Part shown: piece by piece, positions 54,049 through 64,000 of the stretch | How the letters are laid out: each line of letters starts with the position of its first letter | Position numbering within the stretch: the stretch's first letter is position 1 | Assembly: GCA_002632355.1 (NCBI GenBank) | Contig: NSJJ01000001.1 | Coordinates: 62,001 to 126,000 of the forward strand | Reading direction: 5' to 3' | DNA from: Sulfuricella denitrificans | GTDB lineage: Bacteria > Pseudomonadota > Gammaproteobacteria > Burkholderiales > Sulfuricellaceae | DNA: 64,000 nucleotides | Translations under genes and position numbers: made by a program | Notes under the pieces: generated by a model | Databases searched by the model: none | Told to the model about the DNA's origin: nothing | What the model saw: the letters and a program-made list of their open reading frames with translations, nothing else

Positions 54049-54182
54049 GTGCGATTTTTGTGGTGCAGGGTAAGGCGCAACGACGCGGAAGGGTTGTTCC
54101 ATGCCAAGGAGTTGGTACGCAACCATGCGCCACAAAAATCGTGCAATCCGCCACGTAGCGGATTCGTCAAGTGAGCGAATCC
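54049..54182. repeat. Putative MITE/REP-like structured element upstream of mnmA
   Basis: Imperfect terminal inverted repeats (54049-54067 and 54126-54144, sharing CGATTTTTGTGG) followed by overlapping hairpins AATCCGC/GCGGATT and GGATTCG/CGAATCC. Confidence 0.6.
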
Positions 54183-54254
54183 ATGAATCAAGAAGAAATT
54201 TATTAAATTCATTACACTATGTATTCAATGGAGCGGTCAACCGGGGTTTCCAGG

Positions 54255-54803
54255 TTATGGTTCTGCTCCCTTTATCCATTCTTCCAGCGTGAAAATGGCT
54301 GCTGGATGCCCATTATCGAAGAACCACGAATCTACCACGAATTCCTCACCACTTTCCTTTTCTGCGATGTGCGCGGACCAGTGCTCGTTGAAGATCAGGG
54401 GGGCACGCTTGACCGGCTCCAGTACACGGTGGAAGCGCAGCCAGCCGCGCTCCTCCATCAGATGCAGATAGGCACTGGTATTGTGGGCGTGGTCGATGCA
54501 GTCCATGCGCCCGTCAACGCCTTCGTCGGGCAGGTTGCGGCCGCGGTCGCGGAAGGTGGGGGTTTGCTGGCCGGCAAAAAACTGAAACAGGCCTATGGCC
54601 CGGGAAATGGCCTGACGCTCCTCTGCCGCATTTTCGGTCCAGACGAACTGCATTTGGATGCGCGACAGTTCGGCACCGCGCAGGAGAATATCGGCATGCA
54701 TCTCGCAACCGTAGTTGTAGCAGATGGAAATTTCATCCGCATGCGCGCAGAGCGCCAGGCCTGATAGCAGCAACGCAGAGAGGAGATTGCCGCGCGGCTT
54801 CAA
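54255..54803 (-). CDS. Hypothetical secreted protein
   Basis: TTG start candidate at 54803 gives signal peptide MKPRGNLLSALLLSGLALCAHADE; overlaps the preceding NUDIX stop. Confidence 0.65.
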   Translation of the reverse strand: MKPRGNLLSALLLSGLALCAHADEISICYNYGCEMHADILLRGAELSRIQMQFVWTENAAEERQAISRAIGLFQFFAGQQTPTFRDRGRNLPDEGVDGRMDCIDHAHNTSAYLHLMEERGWLRFHRVLEPVKRAPLIFNEHWSAHIAEKESGEEFVVDSWFFDNGHPAAIFTLEEWIKGAEP

Positions 54804-55243
54804 CGGTGGGTGATCAGGTCGAGAGGATAGCGTTTGCCGGCAAGATAATCTTCGACGCACATCAATACCAGCGGGCTGCGGTGCCGAGACCGGGATTCGT
54901 GAATTTCTTCCAGGGTAAGCCATGCTGCGCGCACGATGCCTTCATCAAGATGTTGTTGCGGATCATGGGCGCCAAGTTGCCCGGAAAAGGCAAAACGCAG
55001 GTAGGTGATTTCCTTGCGCGGATGATGCCAGCTGTAGATACCCTGCAGCCATTGCGGGGTGAAGGCGTAGGCAGTTTCTTCCCGGGTCTCGCGAATCACA
55101 CCCTGTTCGAGCGTTTCACCGGGTTCCCAGTGTCCGGCTGGCTGGTTGAACAACAGACCCTGGTCGGTCTGTTCTTCCACCAGCAGGAATTTGCCGTTTT
55201 GTTCAATCACGGCAGCGACGGTGACATTCGGTTTCCAGATCAT
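54800..55243 (-). CDS. NUDIX hydrolase
   Basis: MIWKPNVTVAAVIEQNGKFLLVEEQTDQGLLFNQPAGHWEPGETLEQGVIRETREETAY. Confidence 0.92.
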   Translation of the reverse strand: MIWKPNVTVAAVIEQNGKFLLVEEQTDQGLLFNQPAGHWEPGETLEQGVIRETREETAYAFTPQWLQGIYSWHHPRKEITYLRFAFSGQLGAHDPQQHLDEGIVRAAWLTLEEIHESRSRHRSPLVLMCVEDYLAGKRYPLDLITHR

Positions 55244-55283
55244 AAGCGTCGTAGGGAATTTTAAAATGCGATGATGCCACAAA

Positions 55284-55320
55284 TAAAAAGGGCGAGGCCA
55301 CCGAGCCCCGCCCTTTTGAC
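55284..55320 (-). terminator. Terminator for 55335-55544 (minus strand)
   Basis: aaaaagggcgaggccaccgagccccgcccttt. Confidence 0.65.
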
Positions 55321-55334
55321 TTGCTTAAGCCGGA

Positions 55335-55544
55335 TTAATTGGCGGCTGGAGCAGCGGCTTCAGCAGCAGGTGCTGCGGCTTTCTTGTGTTTTTTCACTTT
55401 TTTCTTGGCTGGTTTTGCCGGTGCTGCAGCTTCAGCGGCAGGTGCAGCGGTTGCAGCAGCCGGAGCAGCTGCGTCAGCAGCCACAGCAGAGAAAGTAACG
55501 GCGGCGAAGGCAGCAGCAATCAGGGCGGACAACAGTTTGCTCAT
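55335..55544 (-). CDS. Small secreted Ala/Lys/Pro-rich protein
   Basis: [69 protein letters not shown]. Confidence 0.75.
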   Translation of the reverse strand: MSKLLSALIAAAFAAVTFSAVAADAAAPAAATAAPAAEAAAPAKPAKKKVKKHKKAAAPAAEAAAPAAN

Positions 55545-55648
55545 GATGAATCCTTTATTTTGAGGGGTTAAGTTTTCCAGCACTTTGTTCGGGTGCTGAT
55601 GACATTAACGTGGTCCGATTCCCGGCGGTTGACAGAAGAGTTGTCTTT

Positions 55649-56185
55649 TTATTTCCGGGTTTCTCGCCACTCGCCCGGCGCCAGGTTATCCAGTTTCCAT
55701 TCCCCGACACTGCAACGAATCAGGCGCAGTGTGGGGAAGCCCACTTTTGCCGTCATGCGACGCACCTGACGGTTCTTGCCCTCACTGATGGTGAGCGCTA
55801 GCCAGCTGGTCGGAATATCCTTACGGAAACGTATCGGCGGTGTGCGTGGCCATAGGCCGGGGGGTTCGTCAATAATTTTTACAGAGGCAGGCTGAGTGAC
55901 AAAATCACCCAGATCGACACCCTTGCGCAACGGCTCCAGGGCGTCTGGAGAGGGAATACCCTCGACCTGGGCCCAGTAGGTCTTGGCCTCTTTATGGCGA
56001 GGGTGGCTGATTTTATGTTGCAGTTTGCCATCATCGGTTAAAATCAACAGCCCTTCACTGTCCGTGTCCAGCCGCCCGGCGGGGTAGATGCCGGGGATGG
56101 CCAGATAGTCCTTGAGTGTGGGGTGCATGCCATCGTTGCTGAACTGGCATATCACACCGTAGGGCTTGTTGAAGAGGATGAGCAT
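55649..56185 (-). CDS. rluE: 23S rRNA pseudouridine synthase (RluE-type)
   Basis: [60 protein letters not shown]. Confidence 0.93.
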   Translation of the reverse strand: MLILFNKPYGVICQFSNDGMHPTLKDYLAIPGIYPAGRLDTDSEGLLILTDDGKLQHKISHPRHKEAKTYWAQVEGIPSPDALEPLRKGVDLGDFVTQPASVKIIDEPPGLWPRTPPIRFRKDIPTSWLALTISEGKNRQVRRMTAKVGFPTLRLIRCSVGEWKLDNLAPGEWRETRK

Positions 56186-56291
56186 AATTTAGAGAATGGA
56201 CAGGATTTACAATATTCACTGGATTATAAGGGTGATTCCCTTGTCCGGTTCGTCTCGTTAATCCTGTCTGTTTTTGATTTAGGAGCAAAAC

Positions 56292-57530
56292 ATGTATCAG
56301 CACATCAAAGTGCCTGCCACAGGCGAAAAAATTCGGGTCAACAGCGATTCTACCCTGCAGGTCCCGGATTGTCCGATCGTGCCCTATATCGAGGGTGATG
56401 GCACCGGCGTGGATATCACACCGGTCATGATCAAGGTGGTGGATGCTGCAGTCAAGAAAGCCTATGGCGGCAAGCGCAAGATCGCCTGGATGGAGGTGTT
56501 TGCCGGCGAGAAAGCTACCAGGATCTACGATGCGGATACCTGGCTGCCGGAAGAGACGGTTGCAGCCGTGCGCGAGTATGTTGTCTCCATCAAGGGACCG
56601 CTGACCACGCCGGTTTCCGGCGGCATCCGTTCGCTCAACGTGGCTTTGCGTCAGATGCTCGATCTTTATGTTTGCCTGCGCCCGGTGCGCTACTTCGAAG
56701 GCGTGCCCAGCCCGGTCAAGCATCCGGAAAAGGTGGACATGGTGATTTTCCGCGAGAACACCGAAGATATCTACGCCGGGGTGGAGTGGGAAGCCGGTTC
56801 GGCCGAAGTGAAAAAGGTAATCGAATTTCTGCAGCAGGAAATGGGCGTGAAGAAAATCCGTTTCCCCGAAAGCTCTTCCATCGGCATCAAGCCGGTATCC
56901 ATAGAGGGCAGCGAGCGCCTGATCCGCCGGGCAATCCAGTACGCCATCGACAACAATCGCAAGTCGGTTACCCTGGTGCACAAGGGTAATATCATGAAGT
57001 TCACCGAGGGCGGCTTCAAGAAATGGGGTTATGAACTGGCAGCGCGTGAATTCGGTGCGCAGCTGATCGATGGCGGACCGTGGATGAAGTTGCCGAATGG
57101 CATCGTGATCAAGGACGTGATCGCCGATGCCTTCCTGCAGCAGATTCTGCTGCGCCCTGAAGAATATGACGTGATCGCCACCCTGAACCTGAACGGCGAT
57201 TATGTTTCCGATGCGCTGGCAGCCGAAGTAGGCGGCATCGGTATTGCGCCAGGGGCGAACCTGTCGGATTCAATCGCGATGTTCGAGGCCACGCACGGCA
57301 CGGCGCCGAAGTACGCAGGCCAGGATTATGTCAATCCCGGCTCGATCATTCTTTCCGCCGAAATGATGCTGCGCCACATGGGCTGGCTTGAGGCGGCGGA
57401 TCTGATCATTAAGGGCATGGACGGCGCGATTGCAGGCAAAAAAGTGACTTACGATTTTGCGCGCCTGATGGAAGGCGCAACGCAGGTTTCCTGCTCTGCA
57501 TTCGGCGATGCGATGATTCAGGATATGTAA
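56292..57530 (+). CDS. icd: NADP-dependent isocitrate dehydrogenase
   Basis: [15 protein letters not shown]-type; [50 protein letters not shown]. Confidence 0.97.
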   Translation: MYQHIKVPATGEKIRVNSDSTLQVPDCPIVPYIEGDGTGVDITPVMIKVVDAAVKKAYGGKRKIAWMEVFAGEKATRIYDADTWLPEETVAAVREYVVSIKGPLTTPVSGGIRSLNVALRQMLDLYVCLRPVRYFEGVPSPVKHPEKVDMVIFRENTEDIYAGVEWEAGSAEVKKVIEFLQQEMGVKKIRFPESSSIGIKPVSIEGSERLIRRAIQYAIDNNRKSVTLVHKGNIMKFTEGGFKKWGYELAAREFGAQLIDGGPWMKLPNGIVIKDVIADAFLQQILLRPEEYDVIATLNLNGDYVSDALAAEVGGIGIAPGANLSDSIAMFEATHGTAPKYAGQDYVNPGSIILSAEMMLRHMGWLEAADLIIKGMDGAIAGKKVTYDFARLMEGATQVSCSAFGDAMIQDM

Positions 57531-57548
57531 AGCTTGCTGCTTTGAGAC

Positions 57549-57601
57549 CGCTCCCGAATCAGGGAGCGAAAAAAAGCCCGTGGTTTTCACCACGGGCTTT
57601 T
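57549..57601. terminator. Tandem hairpin terminator between convergent icd and cspA
   Basis: cgctcccgaatcagggagcg followed by aaagcccgtggttttcaccacgggcttt. Confidence 0.85.
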
Positions 57602-57618
57602 AGCATTCTGAAGCTGTA

Positions 57619-57822
57619 TTAGGCAGCTTGAATGTTAGAGGCTTGCTTGCCCTTAGGACCTTGGGTCACTTCGAATTGGACCTTTTGGCCTTCTTTCAGG
57701 GTCTTGAAACCACCCATCTGAATGGCGGAGAAATGCGCGAACAGATCTTCGCTGCCATCATCAGGAGTGATAAAGCCAAAACCTTTAGCGTCGTTAAACC
57801 ATTTTACGGTACCAGTTGCCAT
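57619..57822 (-). CDS. cspA: Cold shock protein (CspA family)
   Basis: [67 protein letters not shown]. Confidence 0.97.
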   Translation of the reverse strand: MATGTVKWFNDAKGFGFITPDDGSEDLFAHFSAIQMGGFKTLKEGQKVQFEVTQGPKGKQASNIQAA

Positions 57823-58053
57823 TACATACTTCCTTAAAAAATTACGGGCTCAAACCCAAAACATGTTTGAAATTCAAGACCGCAAACGGCCAAACCGGCA
57901 CAGCAGAATACTTGAAACCAAACACAGCCGTCTTTTTACGTCCTATATGACAGCAAGTCAAGCACTTTCGCATGCAAGGCAAATATCCTTGCCTGCTCTT
58001 GAAAAATTCCCTATTAGCGTCACAATTGATTACATTGAGAGAGTGTGACAAAT

Positions 58054-58362
58054 ATGCCCGGCAAGTTTCGTGAAAGTACCGTAGTCGAAAGACAGCAAAG
58101 CAAGGTCAAGCCGCCGTCGATGTTCAAGGTGATCTTGCTGAATGATGATTACACCCCGATGGAATTTGTGGTGATTGTCTTACAGCAGTTTTTTTCCAGG
58201 AACCGCGAACAGGCGACGGAAATCATGCTCAAAGTCCACAGGGAGGGGCGTGGCATCTGCGGCGTTTATCCCAAGGATATCGCTGCAACCAAGGTGGAAC
58301 AGGTGGTGGCATTTGCCAATGAGCATCAACATCCGTTGCAGTGCGTGATGGAGGAGTCGTGA
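58054..58362 (+). CDS. clpS: ATP-dependent Clp protease adaptor ClpS
   Basis: [28 protein letters not shown]...[27 protein letters not shown]. Confidence 0.97.
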   Translation: MPGKFRESTVVERQQSKVKPPSMFKVILLNDDYTPMEFVVIVLQQFFSRNREQATEIMLKVHREGRGICGVYPKDIAATKVEQVVAFANEHQHPLQCVMEES

Positions 58363-58363
58363 A

Positions 58364-60619
58364 ATGATAGCGCAAGAACTTGAAGTCTCCCTGCACATGG
58401 CGTTCATCGAAGCGCGGCAAAAGCGCCACGAGTTCATTTCCGTGGAGCATCTGCTGCTCGCCATGCTGGATAACCCGACTGCGGCCCAGGTGCTGCGCGC
58501 CTGTGCAGTGAATCTGGAAGAGTTGCGCAAGCAGCTGGCAGAATTTGTAGCCGAGCACACGCCTACAGTGGCAGGTTCGGAGGAAGTTGATACCCAGCCT
58601 ACATTGGGCTTTCAGCGTGTGATCCAGCGCGCGATCCTGCATGTGCAGTCTTCCGGCAAGAAGGAAGTCACCGGTGCCAACGTGCTGGTGGCCATGTTCG
58701 GAGAAAAGGATTCGCATGCCGTGTATTTTCTGCAGCAGCAGGGAATCAGCCGTCTGGATGTGGTGAACTTTATTTCACACGGCATCAGCAAGGTTCAGGA
58801 AGGTGCCGCGCCTCGCCAGGAGCAGGAGCAGGAGGCAGAGCAGGAAGCGGCACCCGCCTCGGCACTGGACAGCTATACCCAGAATCTCAACGTGCAGGCG
58901 CTGGCGGGCAAGATCGATCCGCTGATCGGGCGTGACCTGGAACTGGAGCGCGTGGTACAGACCCTGTGCCGTCGGCGCAAGAATAATCCGCTGCTGGTGG
59001 GCGAGGCGGGCGTGGGCAAGACGGCGATTGCCGAAGGCCTGGCACGACGCATCGTGGAAAGCGAAGTGCCGGACGTGCTGGCAAAAAGCACCGTGTATGC
59101 TCTCGACATGGGCGCCCTGCTGGCAGGGACAAAATACCGCGGCGATTTCGAACAGCGCCTCAAGGCGGTACTGAAACAGTTGTCCGAGGATGCGCATGCC
59201 ATCCTGTTCATCGACGAGATCCATACCCTGATCGGCGCGGGCGCGGCTTCAGGCGGTACCCTGGATGCTTCCAATCTGCTCAAGCCGGTGTTGAGCTCCG
59301 GCGCTTTGAAATGTATCGGTGCTACGACCTACAACGAATACCGCGGCATTTTCGAGAAGGATCACGCCTTGTCGCGGCGTTTCCAGAAAATCGATGTGCC
59401 CGAGCCGTCGGTGGCCGAGACCGTGGAGATCCTGCGCGGCCTCAAATCGCGCTTCGAAGCCCATCATGGCGTGAAATATACCGCTGCGGCCCTGACCCTG
59501 GCGGCGGAGCTTTCGGCGCGCTATATCAATGACCGCCACCTGCCGGACAAGGCGATCGATGTGATCGACGAAGCCGGCGCAGCGCAGCGCATCCTGCCCA
59601 AATCCCGGCAGAAGAAAACCATTTCCATCAAGGAAATCGAGGAGATCATCGCCAAGATTGCGCGCATTCCGCCCAAGAATGTGTCCAGCGACGACCGCTC
59701 GGCTTTGAAAACGCTGGAGCGCGACCTCAAAGCCGTAGTTTTCGGCCAGGGCAAGGCCATCGAGGCCCTGTCATCAGCCATCAAGATGGCGCGCAGCGGC
59801 CTGGGCAGCCCGCAGAAGCCGATCGGTTCCTTCCTCTTTTCCGGGCCTACTGGTGTCGGCAAGACCGAAGTTGCGCGGCAGTTGGCCTATATTCTGGGGA
59901 TCGAGCTGATTCGTTTCGATATGTCCGAATACATGGAGCGGCATGCAGTCTCGCGCCTGATTGGCGCGCCGCCGGGTTATGTCGGCTTCGAGCAGGGCGG
60001 CCTGATGACGGAGCAGATCACCAAACATCCCTATTGCGTGTTGCTGCTGGACGAGATCGAAAAGGCCCATCCGGATATTTTCAATATCCTGCTGCAGGTC
60101 ATGGATCACGGTACGTTGACCGACAATAACGGGCGCAAGGCGGATTTCCGCAATGTCATCATCATCATGACCACCAATGCCGGTGCGGAACAGCTCGGCA
60201 AGGGCAGCATCGGGTTCTCGCAAAGCAAGACGGCAGGGGACGAGATGGCGGAGATCAAGCGGCTGTTCACGCCCGAGTTCCGCAACCGCCTGGATGCCAC
60301 CATTTCCTTCCAGTCCCTGGATCAGGAAGTCATTCTGCGCGTGGTTGACAAGTTCCTGATGCAGCTCGAAGAACAGTTACACGAGAAAAAGGTGGAGGCG
60401 ACGTTCACCGACGCGCTGAAAGCGTATCTTGCCAAACACGGTTTCGATCCGCTCATGGGGGCACGTCCCATGGCACGGTTGATTCAGGATACCATCCGGC
60501 GTGCGCTGGCCGACGAACTGCTGTTCGGCCGGTTGGCCAGTGGCGGCCACGTCATCGTGGATATGGATGGTGATGCCGTGCGCCTGAGTTTCGACGAAGA
60601 GCTGGAAAAAGCAATTTAA
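58364..60619 (+). CDS. clpA: ATP-dependent Clp protease ATPase subunit ClpA
   Basis: NNPLLVGEAGVGKTAIAEGLA; FLFSGPTGVGKTEVARQLA; immediately after clpS. Confidence 0.98.
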   Translation: MIAQELEVSLHMAFIEARQKRHEFISVEHLLLAMLDNPTAAQVLRACAVNLEELRKQLAEFVAEHTPTVAGSEEVDTQPTLGFQRVIQRAILHVQSSGKKEVTGANVLVAMFGEKDSHAVYFLQQQGISRLDVVNFISHGISKVQEGAAPRQEQEQEAEQEAAPASALDSYTQNLNVQALAGKIDPLIGRDLELERVVQTLCRRRKNNPLLVGEAGVGKTAIAEGLARRIVESEVPDVLAKSTVYALDMGALLAGTKYRGDFEQRLKAVLKQLSEDAHAILFIDEIHTLIGAGAASGGTLDASNLLKPVLSSGALKCIGATTYNEYRGIFEKDHALSRRFQKIDVPEPSVAETVEILRGLKSRFEAHHGVKYTAAALTLAAELSARYINDRHLPDKAIDVIDEAGAAQRILPKSRQKKTISIKEIEEIIAKIARIPPKNVSSDDRSALKTLERDLKAVVFGQGKAIEALSSAIKMARSGLGSPQKPIGSFLFSGPTGVGKTEVARQLAYILGIELIRFDMSEYMERHAVSRLIGAPPGYVGFEQGGLMTEQITKHPYCVLLLDEIEKAHPDIFNILLQVMDHGTLTDNNGRKADFRNVIIIMTTNAGAEQLGKGSIGFSQSKTAGDEMAEIKRLFTPEFRNRLDATISFQSLDQEVILRVVDKFLMQLEEQLHEKKVEATFTDALKAYLAKHGFDPLMGARPMARLIQDTIRRALADELLFGRLASGGHVIVDMDGDAVRLSFDEELEKAI

Positions 60620-60629
60620 CGATTTCAAG

Positions 60630-61781
60630 GTGAAAGAGGCTCGCGGCCAGCGCTGGGATATTTTCTGTGCCGTGGTGGATAACTACGGCGATATCGGTGT
60701 GAGCTGGCGGCTGGCTCGCCAGCTTGCGGCTGAATATGGTTGTGATGTCCGGCTGTGGGTCGATGATCTTCCCAGCCTGCAGCGGATATTGCCCGAAATT
60801 TCTTCCGGTCTTGAATCGCAGCGGGTTGCAGGAGTCGAGGTTTGCCAGTGGCACCCATCTTTCCCGGATGTGGCGCCGGCCGAGGTGGTGATCGAGGCGT
60901 TCGGCTGCGAACTGCCGATCTCCTATGTGACTGCGATGGCTGCACTGCCCCGTCAGCCGGTGTGGATCAATCTCGAATATCTCAGTGCGGAAAAGTGGGT
61001 CGGCGAATACCACGGCTTGAGTTCTCCCCATCCACGCCTGCCGCTCATAAAGTATTTTTTCTTTCCCGGATTTACGTCGCAAACGGGCGGTTTGCTGGTT
61101 GAAAGCGGGCTGGAGGGGCGTCGACGGGAATTTCAGGACAGCCCCGAGCTCAAACAGGCTTTCTGGCGCTCCGTCAACATGTCGCCGCCCGGTGAAGATG
61201 AGTGCCGGGTTTCCCTGTTCGGTTATGAAAACCCGGCTTTGCATGGCTTGCTGGCGGCCTGGAGTCTTTCCTCAAGCCCGGTCACTTGTCTGGTCCCGGA
61301 AGGGCGGCTGGTGGCGGGTGTGGCAAGTTTTCTTGAACTGCCCAGGCTGGAATGCGATCGCGACCACAAGCGTGGCAATCTCGCTGTGCGCGTGCTGCCT
61401 TTCATGGATCAGTTGCACTATGACGCGTTCCTGTGGGCCTGCGATTGCAATTTTGTGCGCGGCGAGGATTCTTTCGTGCGGGCGCAATGGGCAGCAAGGC
61501 CGTTCGCGTGGCATATCTATCCCCAGCAGGAAGATGCCCACTGGGTGAAACTCGGCGCATTTCTCGACCATTATTGCGCTGCCTTGCCGCTCGAAGCAGC
61601 GTCTGATGTGCGTGTTTTCTGGGAGGCGTGGAACAGGGGGAGTGGCGCGGGTGATGCATGGCCCGGTTTCTGGCGGCATCGCCCGGTGCTGGAACAGCAT
61701 GCGCAGCAGTGGAGCGAGTATCTGCTTAAACAGGGCGGTCTGGCCTCAAGTCTGGTGCAATTTTGCAATAAAAGGTTATAA
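60630..61781 (+). CDS. earP: EF-P arginine rhamnosyltransferase EarP
   Basis: [39 protein letters not shown]; adjacent to an Arg-type efp. Confidence 0.93.
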   Translation: MKEARGQRWDIFCAVVDNYGDIGVSWRLARQLAAEYGCDVRLWVDDLPSLQRILPEISSGLESQRVAGVEVCQWHPSFPDVAPAEVVIEAFGCELPISYVTAMAALPRQPVWINLEYLSAEKWVGEYHGLSSPHPRLPLIKYFFFPGFTSQTGGLLVESGLEGRRREFQDSPELKQAFWRSVNMSPPGEDECRVSLFGYENPALHGLLAAWSLSSSPVTCLVPEGRLVAGVASFLELPRLECDRDHKRGNLAVRVLPFMDQLHYDAFLWACDCNFVRGEDSFVRAQWAARPFAWHIYPQQEDAHWVKLGAFLDHYCAALPLEAASDVRVFWEAWNRGSGAGDAWPGFWRHRPVLEQHAQQWSEYLLKQGGLASSLVQFCNKRL

Positions 61782-61828
61782 TCCTCCGTTTTTATTCCCG
61801 CCATTTATTAGTCGTAGGACAAAGTATT

Positions 61829-62389
61829 ATGAAAACCGCTCAGGAACTTCGCGCAGGCAACGTCTTCATGATCGGCAATGACCCCATGGTCGTGCTGAAG
61901 GCCGAATACACCAAATCCGGCCGCAATGCCTCTGTTGTCAAGATGAAATACAAGAATCTGCTTTCCGGTTCGCCTGGTGAGAGCGTATTCCGTGCTGACG
62001 ACAAATTCGAAGTGGTGTCGCTGGAACGCAAGGAAGTGACTTACTCCTATTTTGCCGATCCAATGTACGTGTTCATGGACGCCGAATACAATCAGTATGA
62101 AGTCGAAGGCGAAAACATGGGTGACGCGCTCAACTACCTGGAAGACGGTATGGCGTGCGAGGTGGTGTTCTACAACGGCAAGGCCATTTCTGTCGAATTA
62201 CCCACGACCGTGGTGCGCGAAGTGATTTATACCGAGCCTGTGGCCCGCGGCGATACTTCTGGCAAGGTCATGAAGACGGCCAAACTCGGCACCGGCTTCG
62301 AACTGCCAGTGGCAGCCTTCGTGGAAATCGGCGACAAGATCGAGATTGATACCCGTACTGCGGAATACAAGCGCCGCATTACTGGTTGA
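61829..62389 (+). CDS. efp: Elongation factor P (Arg32 type)
   Basis: [44 protein letters not shown]; Arg at the modification loop. Confidence 0.97.
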   Translation: MKTAQELRAGNVFMIGNDPMVVLKAEYTKSGRNASVVKMKYKNLLSGSPGESVFRADDKFEVVSLERKEVTYSYFADPMYVFMDAEYNQYEVEGENMGDALNYLEDGMACEVVFYNGKAISVELPTTVVREVIYTEPVARGDTSGKVMKTAKLGTGFELPVAAFVEIGDKIEIDTRTAEYKRRITG

Positions 62390-62408
62390 CCGCTTTCCCG
62401 GTCAAATG

Positions 62409-62438
62409 CAAAAGGGCGCCCATCAGGCGCCCTTTTTG
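62409..62438. terminator. Terminator between efp and the convergent HDOD gene
   Basis: aaaagggcgcccatcaggcgcccttttt. Confidence 0.85.
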
Positions 62439-62450
62439 GTTTCTGTCCCG

Positions 62451-64000
62451 CTAGCCTTGCGACTTGATGGCCAGAATCGCCTGATTGCGCAGCACACGCA
62501 AAAGATTCAATTCCTGCTCGGGCAGTTTGATGTCTCCCGCTTTCGGTTTGTCGGCATAAATCAGGGCGATCGGGTTGTTCTTGAGCACCACCGGAAACAG
62601 CACGAAAGTATGGGCCGAAACCGCTTTGCGATACCACTCCGGAATACGCGCCTCGATTTTTGGATCGTCGATATCCTCGATGATGATGTCGACATTGTTC
62701 TTGAGGCTGACATGAAAGACATCGGGCGTGAAAGCCATGGGAAATTTGAACGCCTTGACGATCTGGCTTGAGTCGGGACCGAAACCCGATCTTGCCACCA
62801 TGAGGTTCTGGCGCACGTCTTTCAGGCACAGAATCACGCGCGAAAAGCCGATGCTGGTATACATGGTTTCCATGATCATGCGCATGATGTCATTGAGCGA
62901 GCGACCCTCCACCAGTGAATTGCTGATGTCCTGAATGCCCTGAGTCAAAATGCCTTGTGCATCCTGATGCAGCTCGCTTGCAGGCAATTGGATCATGCGT
63001 GTCGCATCCTCTTCCGAGACCCCATTCCCCTCGCCCAGAATCGCGCCAGTCATGCCGCTGGCTGTAGCCATGGTTTTTGCAGCCGCATCGGCGATGGTCG
63101 AACCCTTGATCAACTGTTTTCCGAGCTTGCTCTGGCGCAAATCGAGCTGCAGCGTGCTGACGAATTTGGCGAATTCGAGTGCGGCACTTTCGGCGGTGGC
63201 GAGAATGGTTCTTTCATTGATGCTCATGGGCAGGCCGAAGCGCTGAGTCAGCTTGAGCAGCTGGCGGGATTTTTCCTGGCTTTCTTCCTGCGTGGCCATG
63301 CGGCAAATGTCGGAAGCAAAGGCCGAAAGTACGTTGAGGCGTTCGAAATCGGTGGCCGGTTTTCTGACCTTTTCTGCCGGCAGGCTGCGCATGCTGTGCG
63401 AAATCTGCTCGGGAAAGTTCCATGCCCTGGAAACGCCTATGCCAAGATCGTGGTAGGACATGCCCAGCACGGAAATGGAAGCATTTTCCTCGCTCATGTT
63501 TTTCTGCTGCATGACACGGTTGGTTTCTTCCACCTCTTCCATCAGGTAAAACATGCACAGCATCTTGCCCAGGTTGTGGAACATGGCGCAGATAAAACCT
63601 TCTTCAGCGGTGCGCACGCCGACCTTGTGCGCCAATTCCTTGGCGATGATGCCGCTATACAGCGAGCGCACAAATTCGTCCTTGAGCAGCGCAGCGTGCT
63701 CCTTGTCCTGCAGGCTGTCGAACAGCAACAGGGTGAGCGCCAGATTGCGCACGGTGTCGAAGCCGAGGATCACCACTGCGCGTGACACCGTGCTGATGGA
63801 GCCGCCGCCGAACTGGCTGTAATAGGCGGCATTAACCACTTTGAGCAGCTTGCTGGTGAGTGCAACGTCCTTGAGAATGGCGTTGGAGAGCTGGGTCACG
63901 CCCTCCGTATCGGAGGAGGCGATGCGGTTGATCGAGCTGATGGATTCCGCCAGCGCCGGGAAATCGCTTTTGTGGCGCATGCGGCGCAGCAGGAAATCCA
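62451..64000 (-). CDS. HDOD domain protein, 5' end beyond window
   Basis: DFPALAESISSINRIA...NAILKDVALTSKLLKVVNAAYY; C-terminal GAF-like region. The open frame continues upstream of the listed ATG (FLLRRMRHKSDFPAL), so it is probably partial. Confidence 0.85.
   Translation of the reverse strand, partial: DFLLRRMRHKSDFPALAESISSINRIASSDTEGVTQLSNAILKDVALTSKLLKVVNAAYYSQFGGGSISTVSRAVVILGFDTVRNLALTLLLFDSLQDKEHAALLKDEFVRSLYSGIIAKELAHKVGVRTAEEGFICAMFHNLGKMLCMFYLMEEVEETNRVMQQKNMSEENASISVLGMSYHDLGIGVSRAWNFPEQISHSMRSLPAEKVRKPATDFERLNVLSAFASDICRMATQEESQEKSRQLLKLTQRFGLPMSINERTILATAESAALEFAKFVSTLQLDLRQSKLGKQLIKGSTIADAAAKTMATASGMTGAILGEGNGVSEEDATRMIQLPASELHQDAQGILTQGIQDISNSLVEGRSLNDIMRMIMETMYTSIGFSRVILCLKDVRQNLMVARSGFGPDSSQIVKAFKFPMAFTPDVFHVSLKNNVDIIIEDIDDPKIEARIPEWYRKAVSAHTFVLFPVVLKNNPIALIYADKPKAGDIKLPEQELNLLRVLRNQAILAIKSQG

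Noticed and set aside
55335-55544. Tandem repeat or antifreeze-like protein
   Set aside because: Simple Ala/Pro/Lys-rich low-complexity exported protein, common in betaproteobacteria; not enough structure to claim more.

Overview
The window is a gene-dense chromosomal segment of a betaproteobacterium, probably a sulfur-oxidising Nitrosomonadales/Sulfuricellaceae-type lineage. That affiliation is inferred from gene content and was not searched. Most genes are housekeeping: ileS, ribF, htpG, infA, mutL, miaA, xseA, lpxK, kdsB, adk, rpmB/rpmG, radC, coaBC, dut, acnB, mnmA, icd, cspA, clpS/clpA, earP/efp. I found no rRNA, tRNA, CRISPR array, transposase, prophage or recognisable defence island. 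The most distinctive parts are: (1) a co-directional run of about 11 kb joining pyrophosphate metabolism (adk, PPi-type phosphofructokinase, H+-translocating pyrophosphatase, soluble pyrophosphatase) to a qmoA-qmoB-hdrC-hdrB module in which a QmoC-type membrane subunit appears to be replaced by HdrC+HdrB; (2) an OmpR/EnvZ-like two-component system bracketed by two related small secreted Gly/Arg-rich proteins, with a near-identical palindrome (GTAACAcayTGTyAC) in two of the flanking promoter regions; (3) a perfect 31-bp inverted repeat inserted in frame in the 5' end of kdsB, with a diverged relative between dut and acnB; (4) two pairs of inverted CCGCAAAGRCGC-type repeats, one enclosing a GxxExxY-family gene and one without any gene inside; (5) a MITE-like element with overlapping, mutually exclusive hairpins upstream of mnmA. 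Nothing here is demonstrably a new system from sequence alone. The best candidates for follow-up are the PPi/Qmo-Hdr run and the paired-secreted-protein two-component locus.
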